A DNA stretch of 45,371 nt, from the NCBI GenBank assembly GCA_019352035.1, contig JABBNZ010000027.1:1-45371 (forward strand), read 5' to 3'. The stretch's first letter is position 1. Every line of letters starts with the position of its first letter. The position numbers were made by a program, and so were the translations under genes. The notes beneath the pieces are model-generated. The model was not told the origin of the DNA. It worked only from the letters and a program-made list of their open reading frames with translations, and did not search any database. This DNA is from Pseudomonadota bacterium. Its GTDB lineage: Bacteria; Pseudomonadota; Gammaproteobacteria; Steroidobacterales; Steroidobacteraceae. Below are positions 16,773-25,414 of this stretch, in pieces.

Positions 16773-17555
16773 ATGCCGTTCACCCTCGCGCACCCCGCGG
16801 CCGTTCTGCCGCTGCGGCGCCTGCCGCTGATGCGCACCGTGCCGCTCATCATTGGCGCGATGACACCGGATGTGCCGTATTTTCTGCCTTGGCGGCTCGC
16901 GAAGCACATTCCGCAAGGGGCGACGCATACGCTGGGCGGCATGGTCACACTGGACCTGCCATTCGGGGTCCTGGTGCTGCTGTTCATGTGGGTGCTGCGC
17001 GTCCCGCTTGCTGCGCCGCTCGGATCCGCATCTCAGGCCCGGTGTCTCGCGGCGCTGGAACGCTTCGGCAGGCGGCCGATCAACTGGGTGCTGGCGCCGC
17101 TGTCGCTGCTCATCGGCTCGTGGACTCACCTCGCCTGGGACTCCTTCACTCATCCGGACGGCTGGTTGGTGTCGCGGATCTCGGCGCTGAGCGCACCGGT
17201 ATCCTTCTTCTCCTACACGGGTGAGCTGTGTCACGTGCTGCAGTACGCAAGCTCGGTGTTCGGGCTCGCCGCGCTCGCGGTGTGGTTTGCGCGGCTCCCC
17301 GGTCCGGCAGCGGAAAGCCGCGGCGGCGAACGCCGGCTCGGCGGCCCGCTGCTGCTGGCCGTGCTGCTGGCGAATGCGGTCGCTGCCGGCGGCATCGAGA
17401 CGGTGCAGGACCTCGCGGGGCACGCCCTCACGAACTACCACGTGCTCTATCTGTTGCTCACGCGGACCACGGCCTGGTTCGCGCTGCTCTACACGGTCGC
17501 CGGGATACTCATCGTCGTCGGGCGGCGGCGTGCCGCCCCGGCCGCCGCCGGCTGA
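16773..17555 (+). CDS. DUF4184 membrane protein
   Basis: 260 residues. MPFTLAHPAAVLPL and GAMTPDVPYF are the signature of DUF4184 proteins. His and Asp residues (His7, Asp34, His-x-x-x-Asp at SWTHLAWDSFTH) resemble a membrane metal site as in YdjM-like hydrolases; this comparison is inference. Six hydrophobic helices. A small hairpin (AAGCC/GGCTT, 16753-16767) lies just before the ATG. The 3' end overlaps the convergent CAP-domain gene by 47 bases. Function unknown. Confidence 0.85.
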   Translation: MPFTLAHPAAVLPLRRLPLMRTVPLIIGAMTPDVPYFLPWRLAKHIPQGATHTLGGMVTLDLPFGVLVLLFMWVLRVPLAAPLGSASQARCLAALERFGRRPINWVLAPLSLLIGSWTHLAWDSFTHPDGWLVSRISALSAPVSFFSYTGELCHVLQYASSVFGLAALAVWFARLPGPAAESRGGERRLGGPLLLAVLLANAVAAGGIETVQDLAGHALTNYHVLYLLLTRTTAWFALLYTVAGILIVVGRRRAAPAAAG

Positions 17556-18372
17556 GGGGCCTGCCGAAGTCCTCCGTCCAGTCGATCAGTTGCGGATTCG
17601 AGCGGCCGACGGCGAAGGCGATGCCCATCTGCCGGAATCCCGCGGTCATGATGTTGGCGCAGTGCTCCGGGCTCGCGAGCCAGTCGGCGACGGCCTTGCG
17701 CGCGGTTGCGACGCCGCTCGCGATGTTCTCGCCCACCATGCTCCAGCGGTAGCCGGCGCGAGCCGCCCGCTCTGCGGGGCTGCTGCCGTCGCTTCCGGTG
17801 TGGCTGAAGAAGTCATGCCGCGCCATATCCTGCGAATGCGTGCGGGCCGCACGCGCGAGAGCGGCAGAGAGGGAGAGTGGCGGCGCCGGCGGGAAGCGGC
17901 GCGATCCACAGTCGCGTGCGCGCGCTCGCGCCTGGTTCGTCAGCGCGAGCACCCGCCGGCTGATCGCCCCTGCGCTCTGCCGGCGCGGGGGGATGAACGG
18001 TTGGGCGACGACGATCCACAGGTGGCGCGCGCCCTGGGGCCAGGCGCCGATCTGGCGCAGGCGCGGATCGGCGAGCAGGCTGCAGAATCGCCGGCTCACC
18101 ATCCGCTCGACCGCCGCATCGCTGCGCGGCCCGCTGATCTCGATCCAGAGCGAGCGCCGGGCGCCATAGCCGGCGCGCAGCTGCGCCCGCTCGAGCGGCA
18201 CCCCGCGTGCGAGCAGGCGCGCGGCTTCATCGAGCTTGCGGCTCTCCGTGAGCGGGACGGGTGCGCGCAATGGGCCGGCGCAGTAGGCGGTGCGTGCGCG
18301 ATTGACCGCGCTGATCGGGTCCGCCAGCCCGGGCGGCGGGCAGAGGAGTAGCAGAATGAGCGCGGCGCGCAG
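17509..18372 (-). CDS. Exported CAP (SCP/PR1)-domain protein
   Basis: About 287 residues. The C-terminal 150 residues hold a CAP domain: LTNQARARARDCG, then AARTHSQDMARHDFFSHTG, then GYRWSMVGENIASG, then ASPEHCANIMTAGFRQMGIA, with the usual His/Glu/Glu/His pocket. A second region before it (about 20-130) has no recognised family. The N-terminus is a signal peptide (ALILLLLCPPPGLA). No ATG, GTG or TTG is in frame near it; a CTG at 18372 is the best guess. An ATG at 18395 is one frame off, so a frameshift is possible. Divergent from the phospholipase-D-type gene. Confidence 0.75.
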   Translation of the reverse strand: MRAALILLLLCPPPGLADPISAVNRARTAYCAGPLRAPVPLTESRKLDEAARLLARGVPLERAQLRAGYGARRSLWIEISGPRSDAAVERMVSRRFCSLLADPRLRQIGAWPQGARHLWIVVAQPFIPPRRQSAGAISRRVLALTNQARARARDCGSRRFPPAPPLSLSAALARAARTHSQDMARHDFFSHTGSDGSSPAERAARAGYRWSMVGENIASGVATARKAVADWLASPEHCANIMTAGFRQMGIAFAVGRSNPQLIDWTEDFGRPLSRRRPGRHAAARRR

Positions 18373-18390
18373 GGCATAGAATAGCCACGC

Positions 18391-19596
18391 ATGTCGACTA
18401 CCGGAGGCGCGATCGGAATTTCGGTGAAGCCGTACGCGGCGGCGGCGGCCTCCGCCGGCTGGCCGTGGCGCGAGGGAAATCGGTTCCGGTTGCTCGAGGA
18501 CAGTGACCGGATCTTCCGGCGCATGCTCGAGGCGATCGCAAGCGCGCGCGAGTCGGTGCTGCTCGAGATGTATCTGGTCGAGTCCGGTACCGTGGCGCGG
18601 CGCTTCATCGACGCGCTCGCCGCCTGTGCACAGCGGGGGGTGCGGGTGCATGTGCTCTTTGATGGCTTCGGCTCCCTCGGATTGCGCACCGCGGATCGGC
18701 GGCGGCTCGCCGCCTCGGGAGCGCATCTGATCTTTTTCAATCCGCTGTCGTGGCGCAAGCGCCTGCAGAATTTTCTGCGCGATCATCGCAAGCTCCTGGT
18801 CATCGACGGCGTGCTGGCATTCGTGGGCGGCGTCGGCCTGGCCGACGAATTCATCGACGGCAAGCGCGGCCGCCGCGCCTGGCGCGATCTCATGCTGGAG
18901 ATCTCGGGGCCGGTGGTGGGCGACTGGCAGATCGTCTTCGCGCGCAACTGGAATCGCAGCGGCGGCTCGCCGGAAATGCCCGTGGCGGTGCCGGAGCCGA
19001 GCGAGGAGCCGCAGAGCGCGGCGGGAGCGCTCGGGCGGCTCGCGTTGAGCGAGGCGGGGCACCGCTCGATCCTGGCGAATGATGTCGTCAGGCGGATCGA
19101 CGGCGCGCGGGGGCGCGCGTGGATCATGAGCGCCTACTTCGTGCCCTCGCGGCGCTTCCGCAAGGCACTGCGCCGAGCCGCGCGCCGTGGTGTCGACGTG
19201 CGGTTGCTCGTGCCAGGTCCGAAGACCGACCACCCATGGGTGCGGCATGCGGCACGGCGCTTCTACGGCAAGTTGCTGCGCAATGGTGTGCGCATCTTCG
19301 AGTATCAGCCGCGGGTGCTGCACGGCAAGATGGCTCTGTGCGATGAGTGGGTGAGCCTGGGCTCGAGCAACCTCGACCGCTGGAGCTTTCGCTGGAATCT
19401 GGAGGCGAACCAGGAGATCGAGAGCGCCGCGTTCGCCGCCGAGGTTGCGGCGATCTTCACCGCCGATTGCGCGGACTCCCAGCAGCTCAGTCGCCGCCAG
19501 TGGCGGCGGCGCGCCGCGCTCGATCGGCTGCGCGAGAGCATCGCCGGCGCGCTCGATCGGATTCTCGACCGCTGGCGCCGCCCTAGGGGGCACTGA
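18391..19596 (+). CDS. Phospholipase D-superfamily cardiolipin synthase-like protein (ClsB type)
   Basis: 401 residues with two HKD motifs: HRKLLVIDG (His132) and HGKMALCDE (His311), each followed by the Gly-rich strand (AFVGG, SLGSSNLD). No N-terminal transmembrane helices, as in ClsB rather than ClsA. It should transfer phosphatidyl groups to make cardiolipin or related lipids. A -10-like TAGAAT (18377-18382) lies eight bases before the ATG and no ribosome site is seen, so the mRNA may be leaderless. The 3' end overlaps the convergent PIG-L gene by 14 bases. Confidence 0.9.
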   Translation: MSTTGGAIGISVKPYAAAAASAGWPWREGNRFRLLEDSDRIFRRMLEAIASARESVLLEMYLVESGTVARRFIDALAACAQRGVRVHVLFDGFGSLGLRTADRRRLAASGAHLIFFNPLSWRKRLQNFLRDHRKLLVIDGVLAFVGGVGLADEFIDGKRGRRAWRDLMLEISGPVVGDWQIVFARNWNRSGGSPEMPVAVPEPSEEPQSAAGALGRLALSEAGHRSILANDVVRRIDGARGRAWIMSAYFVPSRRFRKALRRAARRGVDVRLLVPGPKTDHPWVRHAARRFYGKLLRNGVRIFEYQPRVLHGKMALCDEWVSLGSSNLDRWSFRWNLEANQEIESAAFAAEVAAIFTADCADSQQLSRRQWRRRAALDRLRESIAGALDRILDRWRRPRGH

Positions 19597-20521
19597 CCGG
19601 AGGGGGCGGCACCGGCAGCGAGGAATACAACTCGTCGGTGCGCACGAAGGACAGCAGGAAAGACGACATGATCCGCATTTGGGTATGGTACTGGCGGACG
19701 GCCTGCAGCTTGCCGGCTTCCTCGCGCGGATCGAGATCGAAGGCGACGAGCCCGAGCCCGCGGCCCCTCGGCGGCACCGACAGGGGCAGCTTCAGCCGCA
19801 GCCCCCGCGGTCTCGGCCAGTCGTGGCCGCCGTGCACGATCCAGAACCGGGCCGCGTCCAACTCGCGGCGGCGGCTCAGCACCTGCAATGTCAGGATGCC
19901 GGCCGCGCGGTGATCGGGGTGCTGGTCCTGCGGGCTCGGCGCCAGAACCAACGTTGGGCGAACGCGATCGAGGACGAGCGCGAAGTCCCGCTCCAGGCTC
20001 GCGCCGGTGTAGGGATGGCCGGGGCCTACCGCATTCGGGTAGGGCACCCTGTCAGCGCCGGTGAACCGGGAGTGATACGGGACCGTGAAATGGCCGGTGA
20101 GCAGGGTCAGGAGTCCGCCGTCGGGATAGCCGAGGAAGAACTGCCGCGCGGGTGCGACGCCGAGGGTGGCGGCGGCCGCCCTGGCCTCGCGCATGCGCTT
20201 GCGGGCGAGGTCGCGCATCTTGCTGGGCCTCACACGCAGTGAGCGCTCGATGAAGAGCGAGTCGAGCTCGGAGCCGTCGCCGCTCGTCAGCCACACGATG
20301 CTCGCGCGCCCGCCGGCGGCCACCACCCGCTGGATGACCCCTGCGCAGCAAAGCGTCTCATCATCCGGGTGCGGTGAGACGACCAGAAGGGAAGTGTGGG
20401 AGTCGATGGGCGGGATGCCGGCCGCCCCGGGCACGGCGATCCACGCCAGGCACAGAGCGGCGCCCAGAAGAGACGACAGGAAGCCGGCGTGCCGGCGGCC
20501 GCGCGATACCTCGATGGTCAT
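19583..20521 (-). CDS. Exported PIG-L (LmbE)-family deacetylase
   Basis: 312 residues. A signal peptide covers about residues 1-35. The zinc motif HPDDE is at 51-55 and the second metal-site segment QDQHPDHRAAG lies near 200, both intact. The family removes N-acetyl groups from GlcNAc-containing lipids or glycans; an exported member would act on envelope or extracellular polysaccharide. It lies next to the glycosyltransferase/epimerase cluster but on the opposite strand, so a shared pathway is possible only by context. Confidence 0.9.
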   Translation of the reverse strand: MTIEVSRGRRHAGFLSSLLGAALCLAWIAVPGAAGIPPIDSHTSLLVVSPHPDDETLCCAGVIQRVVAAGGRASIVWLTSGDGSELDSLFIERSLRVRPSKMRDLARKRMREARAAAATLGVAPARQFFLGYPDGGLLTLLTGHFTVPYHSRFTGADRVPYPNAVGPGHPYTGASLERDFALVLDRVRPTLVLAPSPQDQHPDHRAAGILTLQVLSRRRELDAARFWIVHGGHDWPRPRGLRLKLPLSVPPRGRGLGLVAFDLDPREEAGKLQAVRQYHTQMRIMSSFLLSFVRTDELYSSLPVPPPPVSAP

Positions 20522-20599
20522 GGCGCCCCGGAGTGTACTAAAGTGTCAACCGCCTGAACTCAGTGCCGTTTTAAGGGTCCGAGGCTGTAAGAGGTGAAA

Positions 20600-21190
20600 A
20601 TGAATCGGGTCAAGGTTCTTGCCTTGTGCGCCGTGGCGGCGCTGCTTGCGGCTTGCGCCACGGAGCCGATGGTGCGCACACGGGCTGCCGAGCAGGTCGA
20701 TCTTGCCAGCTTCCACACCTATGCCTTTGTGCCGAAGCCCGGTACGGACTCGGGCAAGTACAAATCCCTCACCACCCAGCAACTCGAGAAAGACGTGGGT
20801 GCGCAGCTGCAGTCGCGCGGCTACGTGCCGGCTGCGGCCGGGCAGGCCCCTGACCTGCTGGTCGATTTCAAGGCCGCGAGGCACCATCGCGTCGAGGGCT
20901 CGATGTTCGGGCCGACCTTCGGCGGGGGCTGGGGCTGGGGCTGGGGACCTTACGGATGGGGACCCTGGGGTCCCTGGGGCGGGGCCGCCGGCGGCTACTA
21001 CAACCAGGTGCAGACCGTCACCACGGTATCGCTCACGGTCGAGCTCATCGAGCGGGCGGACAATTCCGTCGTGTGGAGCGGCACGGCATTTTCGGAGCTC
21101 ACCCATCGGGTGCTCGACCACCCTGCGCGCTCCATCGACGAGGCGGTGCATCAGATCTTCGTTCACTTCCCGGTAGCCGTGCGCCACTGA
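20600..21190 (+). CDS. DUF4136 lipoprotein
   Basis: 196 residues. ATG 20600 has AGAGG five bases upstream; a GTG at 20594 is also in frame. The lipobox LAAC gives lipidated Cys17. The mature part has the DUF4136 pattern (FHTYAFVPKP, QLEKDVGAQLQSRGYVP, LLVDF). A Gly/Trp/Pro-rich loop (GGGWGWGWG, YGWGPWGPWGG) follows, then VSLTVELIERADNSVVWSGTA and a closing helix. Probably outer membrane; function unknown. Confidence 0.9.
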   Translation: MNRVKVLALCAVAALLAACATEPMVRTRAAEQVDLASFHTYAFVPKPGTDSGKYKSLTTQQLEKDVGAQLQSRGYVPAAAGQAPDLLVDFKAARHHRVEGSMFGPTFGGGWGWGWGPYGWGPWGPWGGAAGGYYNQVQTVTTVSLTVELIERADNSVVWSGTAFSELTHRVLDHPARSIDEAVHQIFVHFPVAVRH

Positions 21191-21257
21191 TCCGGGCCGC
21201 GACCGGCCCCTATCTTGCTGAAACGTCTCCTCGGCCGCTTGCCAGCGGAGGGGATAC

Positions 21258-22628
21258 GTGAACATCGCCATTCTCAATCAGCCTCAGGACCCCATCGTGG
21301 CCGGGGAGGAGCAGCGCGGCTCGGTTGCGATCGTCAACTGGGAGCTGGCTCGCTGCCTGGCCCGCCGCCACAAGGTCATCGTGTACGCCCCTCGCAGCCG
21401 CGGCCAGCCTCTGCGCGAGCGCTGGCGCGGGATCGAGATCCGCCGGATCCCGTTCGTCGCGCGATCCTTCCACAAGGCCGTGCAGATCTTCGCGGGACGT
21501 TTCGGCCGGGGCGCGCCGTACTTCACCTCGAGGTTGTACTACAGGGAGTACTTTTCCCAGGTCGCGCGTGATCTCTCGGCAACCCGCCCGGACATCGTCC
21601 ATGTACCGGAGCAGATGCAGTTCGCGGCTCTGTTCAAGAGCGTCCTGCCGGCGCTGAAGGTCATCGTCCACGCCCATCAGGATCAGATCGCGAAACTCGA
21701 TCGCGAGCTGCTGCGGCACTTCCTTGCCGACGTCGATGCGGTCGCAACCGTGTCCGACTTCGTGACTGCGCGCGCTCGCGCGCGGCTGCCGGAGATGGCG
21801 CCACGAATACAAACCGTCGGCAACGGAGTGGACGTGGCGCGGTTCAGCCCCGCACGGCGCGCGCATGAGCCCCACGGACGCGAGCAGGGCAAGCGCCCCG
21901 TCCGCCTGCTCTATGTCGGCCGGATAGCCCCGGACAAGGGAGTCCATCTGTTGACCGCAACGGTCGACCAGCTGATCCGTGAGGGGGCTTCCCTGGAGCT
22001 GACGCTGATCGGCAAGCCGGGCCTCATGCCCTTCGATCTGCTGAGCCGGCTGCTGAGCGGCGATCGGGAGGCTCTCGAGGCGGTGCGGGAGTTCTACGGC
22101 AACTCGCTGCGCACCTGGCTCGCGAAGGAGGTGCTGCACCAGGGGCGAAGCTACTGCGATGCGCTGCGCGCGCGGCTCTCGCCGGCGGCGGCAGCGCGCA
22201 TGCGATTCGCCGGCACGGTGCCGCAGCCGGCGCTCATCCGGGCCTATCGCTCCGCGGACCTCCTCGTCTTGCCGTCGATCTGGCAGGAGTCGTACGGACT
22301 GCCGGTGGCGGAGGCGATGGCCTGCGGGGTGCCGGTGCTCGCGACCGCGAGCGGCGGCGTGCCGGAGCTCATGGAGGACGGCGTCACCGGCAGACTCATA
22401 CCGCGGCTGGACGAGCAGGCTCTGGCTCGCGCGCTGCGCGAGATGACGGCGGACCTGCCGCGCCTGCGCGAGATGGGCCGGGTGGCGCGGACGCGCGCGC
22501 AGCGGCTGCTCACCTGGTCGCGCAGCGCCGAGCGCCTCGAGCGGCTCTACCTCGGCGCCATCGCGGCGCCGCTCGAGTTGCGTCCCTCCATCGCCGCGGA
22601 CGGCCCTCCCTCCGTCGATGTCGCATGA
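21258..22628 (+). CDS. GT4-family glycosyltransferase
   Basis: 456 residues from GTG 21258, which has GGAGGGG at 21247-21253. Two Rossmann domains: the N-terminal acceptor half has the Gly-Ser loop GEEQRGSVAIVNWELAR. The C-terminal half has LLYVGRIAPDKGVHLL, VLPSIWQESYGLPVAEAMACG (the E-x7-E motif) and GGVPELMEDGVTG. It transfers sugar from a nucleotide donor with retention, probably in surface polysaccharide assembly. It heads the cluster that includes the epimerase and two gene remnants. Confidence 0.93.
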   Translation: MNIAILNQPQDPIVAGEEQRGSVAIVNWELARCLARRHKVIVYAPRSRGQPLRERWRGIEIRRIPFVARSFHKAVQIFAGRFGRGAPYFTSRLYYREYFSQVARDLSATRPDIVHVPEQMQFAALFKSVLPALKVIVHAHQDQIAKLDRELLRHFLADVDAVATVSDFVTARARARLPEMAPRIQTVGNGVDVARFSPARRAHEPHGREQGKRPVRLLYVGRIAPDKGVHLLTATVDQLIREGASLELTLIGKPGLMPFDLLSRLLSGDREALEAVREFYGNSLRTWLAKEVLHQGRSYCDALRARLSPAAAARMRFAGTVPQPALIRAYRSADLLVLPSIWQESYGLPVAEAMACGVPVLATASGGVPELMEDGVTGRLIPRLDEQALARALREMTADLPRLREMGRVARTRAQRLLTWSRSAERLERLYLGAIAAPLELRPSIAADGPPSVDVA

Positions 22629-22652
22629 CGGCGCGCCGCGCCGAGCCGGTAG

Positions 22653-22790
22653 GTGAATCCGGTCCGGGATTTGCTCGAGCCCGATCTGGCATGGCGCATC
22701 TTTCCCGACAGCGGGAGGCTCGCCGCCGAGGGAGCCGAGGCGGTCTTTCATTTCGCCGCCGCGGTCGGAGTCGGCCAGACTGCGCCGCCC
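22653..22790 (+). pseudogene. Internal fragment of a second NAD-dependent epimerase gene
   Basis: Between the glycosyltransferase and epimerase genes, about 45 codons read VRDLLEPD to AEGAEAVFHFAAAVGVGQ. This matches the strand-4 region of extended SDR epimerases (VEAVFHFAAAVGVGQS in relatives), which normally sits near residue 75. Neither the Rossmann GxxGxxG before it nor the catalytic Tyr-Lys after it is present. The fragment is in frame with the intact epimerase, so a fused longer product from GTG 22653 is possible, but the remnant explanation is simpler. Confidence 0.65.
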
Positions 22791-22802
22791 GGGGCTCGTG
22801 GC

Positions 22803-23912
22803 ATGAGTAGGAGGGCGAGCACTCCGGAGGGACCGCTCACGCTCATCACCGGCGGCGCCGGATTCATCGGCACCAACCTCGCCGACCGGCTGCTGTCGCA
22901 AGGGGCGCCCGTTCTGCTGTTCGACGATCTTTCCCGGGCCGGCGTGGAGCGCAATCTCGCGTGGCTGCGGACCCGCCACCGGGGGAGGCTGCAGGTCCAG
23001 ATCGCGGATGTGCGCGATTTCCAGGCGGTGCGCCGTGCCGTGGAGCGCGCCGACCGGATCTTCCACCTTGCCGCGCAGGTGGCGGTTGCGACCAGCCTGA
23101 CCGATCCGGTGCGCGACTTCGAGATCAACGTCCGGGGCACGCTCAACGTCCTCGAGGCTGCGCGCACGCGAGCGCGGCCGCCGCCGATTCTTCTCACGTC
23201 CACCAACAAGGTCTACGGGGCGTTACCCGATGTCGAGCTCGAGCGGCGCGGGCGGCGGTACGTGCCGGCTGAGGCGCGGCTCGCGTCCTTGGGGATCGAT
23301 GAGCGGCGGCCGCTCGATTTCCACAGCCCCCATGGCTGCTCCAAGGGCGCCGCGGACCAGTACGTGCTCGACTACGCGCGCTGCTTCGGCATGCCGGCGG
23401 TGGTGTTCCGGATGAGCTGCATCTACGGACCGCATCAGTGCGGCACCGAGGATCAAGGGTGGGTCGCGCACTTCCTGATGCGGGCGCGCGAGCAAGGGAC
23501 GCTCACGATCTACGGCGATGGCTGTCAGGTGCGGGACGTTCTCTTCGTCGAGGATCTGGTGGATGCGCTCCTGCGGGCGATGCGCGGCATCGATCGGCTT
23601 TCCGGCCAGGCATTCAACATCGGCGGCGGACCGGGTAACGCCGTCAGCCTGCTCGAGCTGCTGGATGTCATGCGCGCATGCCTGGGGCTCCCGGTACGCG
23701 CCGAGCACGCGGACTGGCGCAGCGGTGATCAGCGCTATTACGTGACCAACAGCGGCAAGTTCTGCGCTGCGACCGGATGGTCGCCCGCCATCCCGGTGTC
23801 TGAAGGATTGGGCCGCCTGCAGGACTGGCTCGTGGCGGCGGTTCCCACGCCAGTGAAGGAGTCCGGGCCGGCGCCGGAACAGGCACCGGCACCGCGGGCG
23901 GCATTGTCGTGA
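22803..23912 (+). CDS. NAD-dependent epimerase/dehydratase (CDP-paratose 2-epimerase-like)
   Basis: 369 residues from ATG 22803, which puts the cofactor loop TGGAGFIGTNLAD at residues 16-28. HLAAQVAV, TSTNKVYG, and SPHGCSKGAADQYVLDYAR follow. The catalytic Tyr position of YxxxK reads HGCSK, as in CDP-tyvelose/paratose 2-epimerase relatives that carry Cys in place of Tyr. FRMSCIYGPHQCGTEDQGWV is also typical of that group. It should modify a nucleotide sugar for the neighbouring glycosyltransferase. An in-frame start at 22653 would add a remnant of another epimerase. Confidence 0.9.
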   Translation: MSRRASTPEGPLTLITGGAGFIGTNLADRLLSQGAPVLLFDDLSRAGVERNLAWLRTRHRGRLQVQIADVRDFQAVRRAVERADRIFHLAAQVAVATSLTDPVRDFEINVRGTLNVLEAARTRARPPPILLTSTNKVYGALPDVELERRGRRYVPAEARLASLGIDERRPLDFHSPHGCSKGAADQYVLDYARCFGMPAVVFRMSCIYGPHQCGTEDQGWVAHFLMRAREQGTLTIYGDGCQVRDVLFVEDLVDALLRAMRGIDRLSGQAFNIGGGPGNAVSLLELLDVMRACLGLPVRAEHADWRSGDQRYYVTNSGKFCAATGWSPAIPVSEGLGRLQDWLVAAVPTPVKESGPAPEQAPAPRAALS

Positions 23913-24211
23913 GGAGCGTGCGCTTGCGCCAACCTCGCGTGTTGGCCATCGAGCCTGTCGATGCACCGGCCGCCGGCCCGGGCGAGGCGCGGGTAAAACC
24001 GGAAGGCCGCGGCGTCTGCGGGTCCAATCTCCCCATCTGGGAAGGCCGGCCATGGTTGCGGTATCCGCCCGATCCCGGCGCGCCGGGGCAGAAAGGATGG
24101 GGCACGGTCGTCGATGCGGTGGGCCGCGCGGCCCGGCTGAAACGGCTGCGCGCGGCAATCGGGGAGCAGGCGCGGGCCTGCGGCGAGGCGTGCGGGGAGA
24201 AAGCGCGCTAG
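23909..24211 (+). pseudogene. Truncated, mutated zinc alcohol dehydrogenase (N-terminal piece)
   Basis: About 100 residues of GroES-like MDR dehydrogenase: GEARVKPEGRGVCGSNLPIWEG and PGAPGQKGWGTVVDAVG. The usual EGCG is EGRG and the zinc-ligand GHE is GQK, so ligands are lost. The whole NAD-binding half (250 or so residues) is missing; the sequence ends in Arg/Ala-rich filler at a TAG (24209-24211). GTG 23909 overlaps the epimerase stop, the trace of an old operon. Confidence 0.75.
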
Positions 24212-24218
24212 CGCTACC
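24207..24218. promoter_or_regulatory. Candidate LacI-family operator upstream of the lacI gene
   Basis: GCTAGCGCTACC holds the palindromic core TAGCGCTA (24209-24216) and matches 11 of 12 bases of the site before the GH3 gene (44486-44497). A -10-like TAGAAT follows at 24229-24234, so a bound repressor would cover the -35 region. Suggests autoregulation. Confidence 0.5.
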
Positions 24219-24279
24219 GCGACTTCGGTAGAATGGTCATCCGAGGCCCTCGTGGCGGGCCGCACGAGAACACCAAATC

Positions 24280-25374
24280 ATGGCTTCCGGGCGCGCACCC
24301 GCACGCAAGACGAGCCGCCGCAGCCGGCGCGGCACCACCATCCACGATGTGGCCCGCAGGGCGGGCGTCTCCCCCATGACCGTGTCCCGCGTCGTCAATG
24401 GCGAGCGCAATGTGCGTGAAACCACCCGCGCCGCGGTGCTCGCAGCCGTCAAGGAACTGCGGTATGCGCCCAACCCCGCCGCGCGCAGCCTCGCCGGTGC
24501 GCAGAGCCTGCGGATCGGGCTGCTCTATGCCAACCCCAGCGCCGCTTATCTGAGCGAATTCCTCCTCGGCGCGCTCGATGAGAGCAGCCGCAAGAGTGCC
24601 CAACTCCTGCTGGAGAAGTGCGAGGTCAGCTCGCCGTCGGCGGAGCGCGCTGCGGTGCGCAGGCTGATCGACGGCTCGATCGCGGGGGTGATCCTGCCGC
24701 CGCCGGTCTGCGAGTCCCATGTCATTCTCGCGGAGCTCAAGAAGGCGGCCATCCCCACGGTCGCGGTCGCGACCGGGCGATTCCGCTCCGATGCGTCCTG
24801 CGTGCGGATCGATGACTTCAAGGCCGCCTACGAGATGACCCGTTATCTGCTGTCCCTGGGGCACCGGCGCATCGGCTTCATCAAGGGCCACCCCAACCAG
24901 ACGGCGAGCGGCGAGCGCTGGCTCGGGTTCGAGACGGCGTTGCGCGAAGCGGAATGCAAGCCGCAGCCGCCGGTGATCGAGCAGGGATTCTTCAGCTACC
25001 GTTCCGGGCTCGAGGCCGCCGAGAAGCTGTTGGCGGCGAACCCGCGTCCGACCGCGATCTTCGCGAGCAACGACGACATGGCGGCGGCCGCGGTATCCGT
25101 GGCGCATCGGCGCGGGCTCGATGTGCCGCGCGACCTGTCGGTGGTCGGGTTCGACGACACGGCGATCGCCACGACGGTGTGGCCGGAGCTCACCACCATC
25201 CGCCAACCGACCGCGACCATGGCCGAAGTGGCGCTCGACCTCCTCATCCGCGAGATCCGCAAGCGCCGCGACGGGCTGCCCGCCACGGCCGTCGATCATC
25301 TGGTACCGCACGAGCTGATCGTGCGCGAGTCGGCCGCGGCCCCGCCACCCGAGAGCCCGGACGCCGCCCGATAG
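24280..25374 (+). CDS. LacI-family transcriptional regulator
   Basis: 364 residues. A 19-residue basic tail precedes the HTH (TIHDVARRAGVSPMTVSRVV, about 20-40) and hinge helix (NPAARSLAG). The ligand-binding domain has the two-lobed pattern: LRIGLLYANPSAAYLSE, GHRRIGFIKGHPNQTASGER, PTAIFASNDDMAAAAV, and DLSVVGFDDTAIATTVWPELTTI. Such proteins repress sugar-use genes until a sugar binds. A matching palindrome before the GH3 gene at 44433 suggests that the glycosidases there belong to its regulon. Confidence 0.93.
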   Translation: MASGRAPARKTSRRSRRGTTIHDVARRAGVSPMTVSRVVNGERNVRETTRAAVLAAVKELRYAPNPAARSLAGAQSLRIGLLYANPSAAYLSEFLLGALDESSRKSAQLLLEKCEVSSPSAERAAVRRLIDGSIAGVILPPPVCESHVILAELKKAAIPTVAVATGRFRSDASCVRIDDFKAAYEMTRYLLSLGHRRIGFIKGHPNQTASGERWLGFETALREAECKPQPPVIEQGFFSYRSGLEAAEKLLAANPRPTAIFASNDDMAAAAVSVAHRRGLDVPRDLSVVGFDDTAIATTVWPELTTIRQPTATMAEVALDLLIREIRKRRDGLPATAVDHLVPHELIVRESAAAPPPESPDAAR

Positions 25375-25414
25375 AGACTCCCCGGCATCGCCCCGGCGCC
25401 GAGCCTCCGTGCCT

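Noticed and set aside
17509-19593. 694-codon minus-strand frame read as one protein
   Set aside because: Only the first-mapped 287 codons from the CAP side have signal peptide and domain; the rest is antisense to the HKD-containing cardiolipin synthase-like gene.
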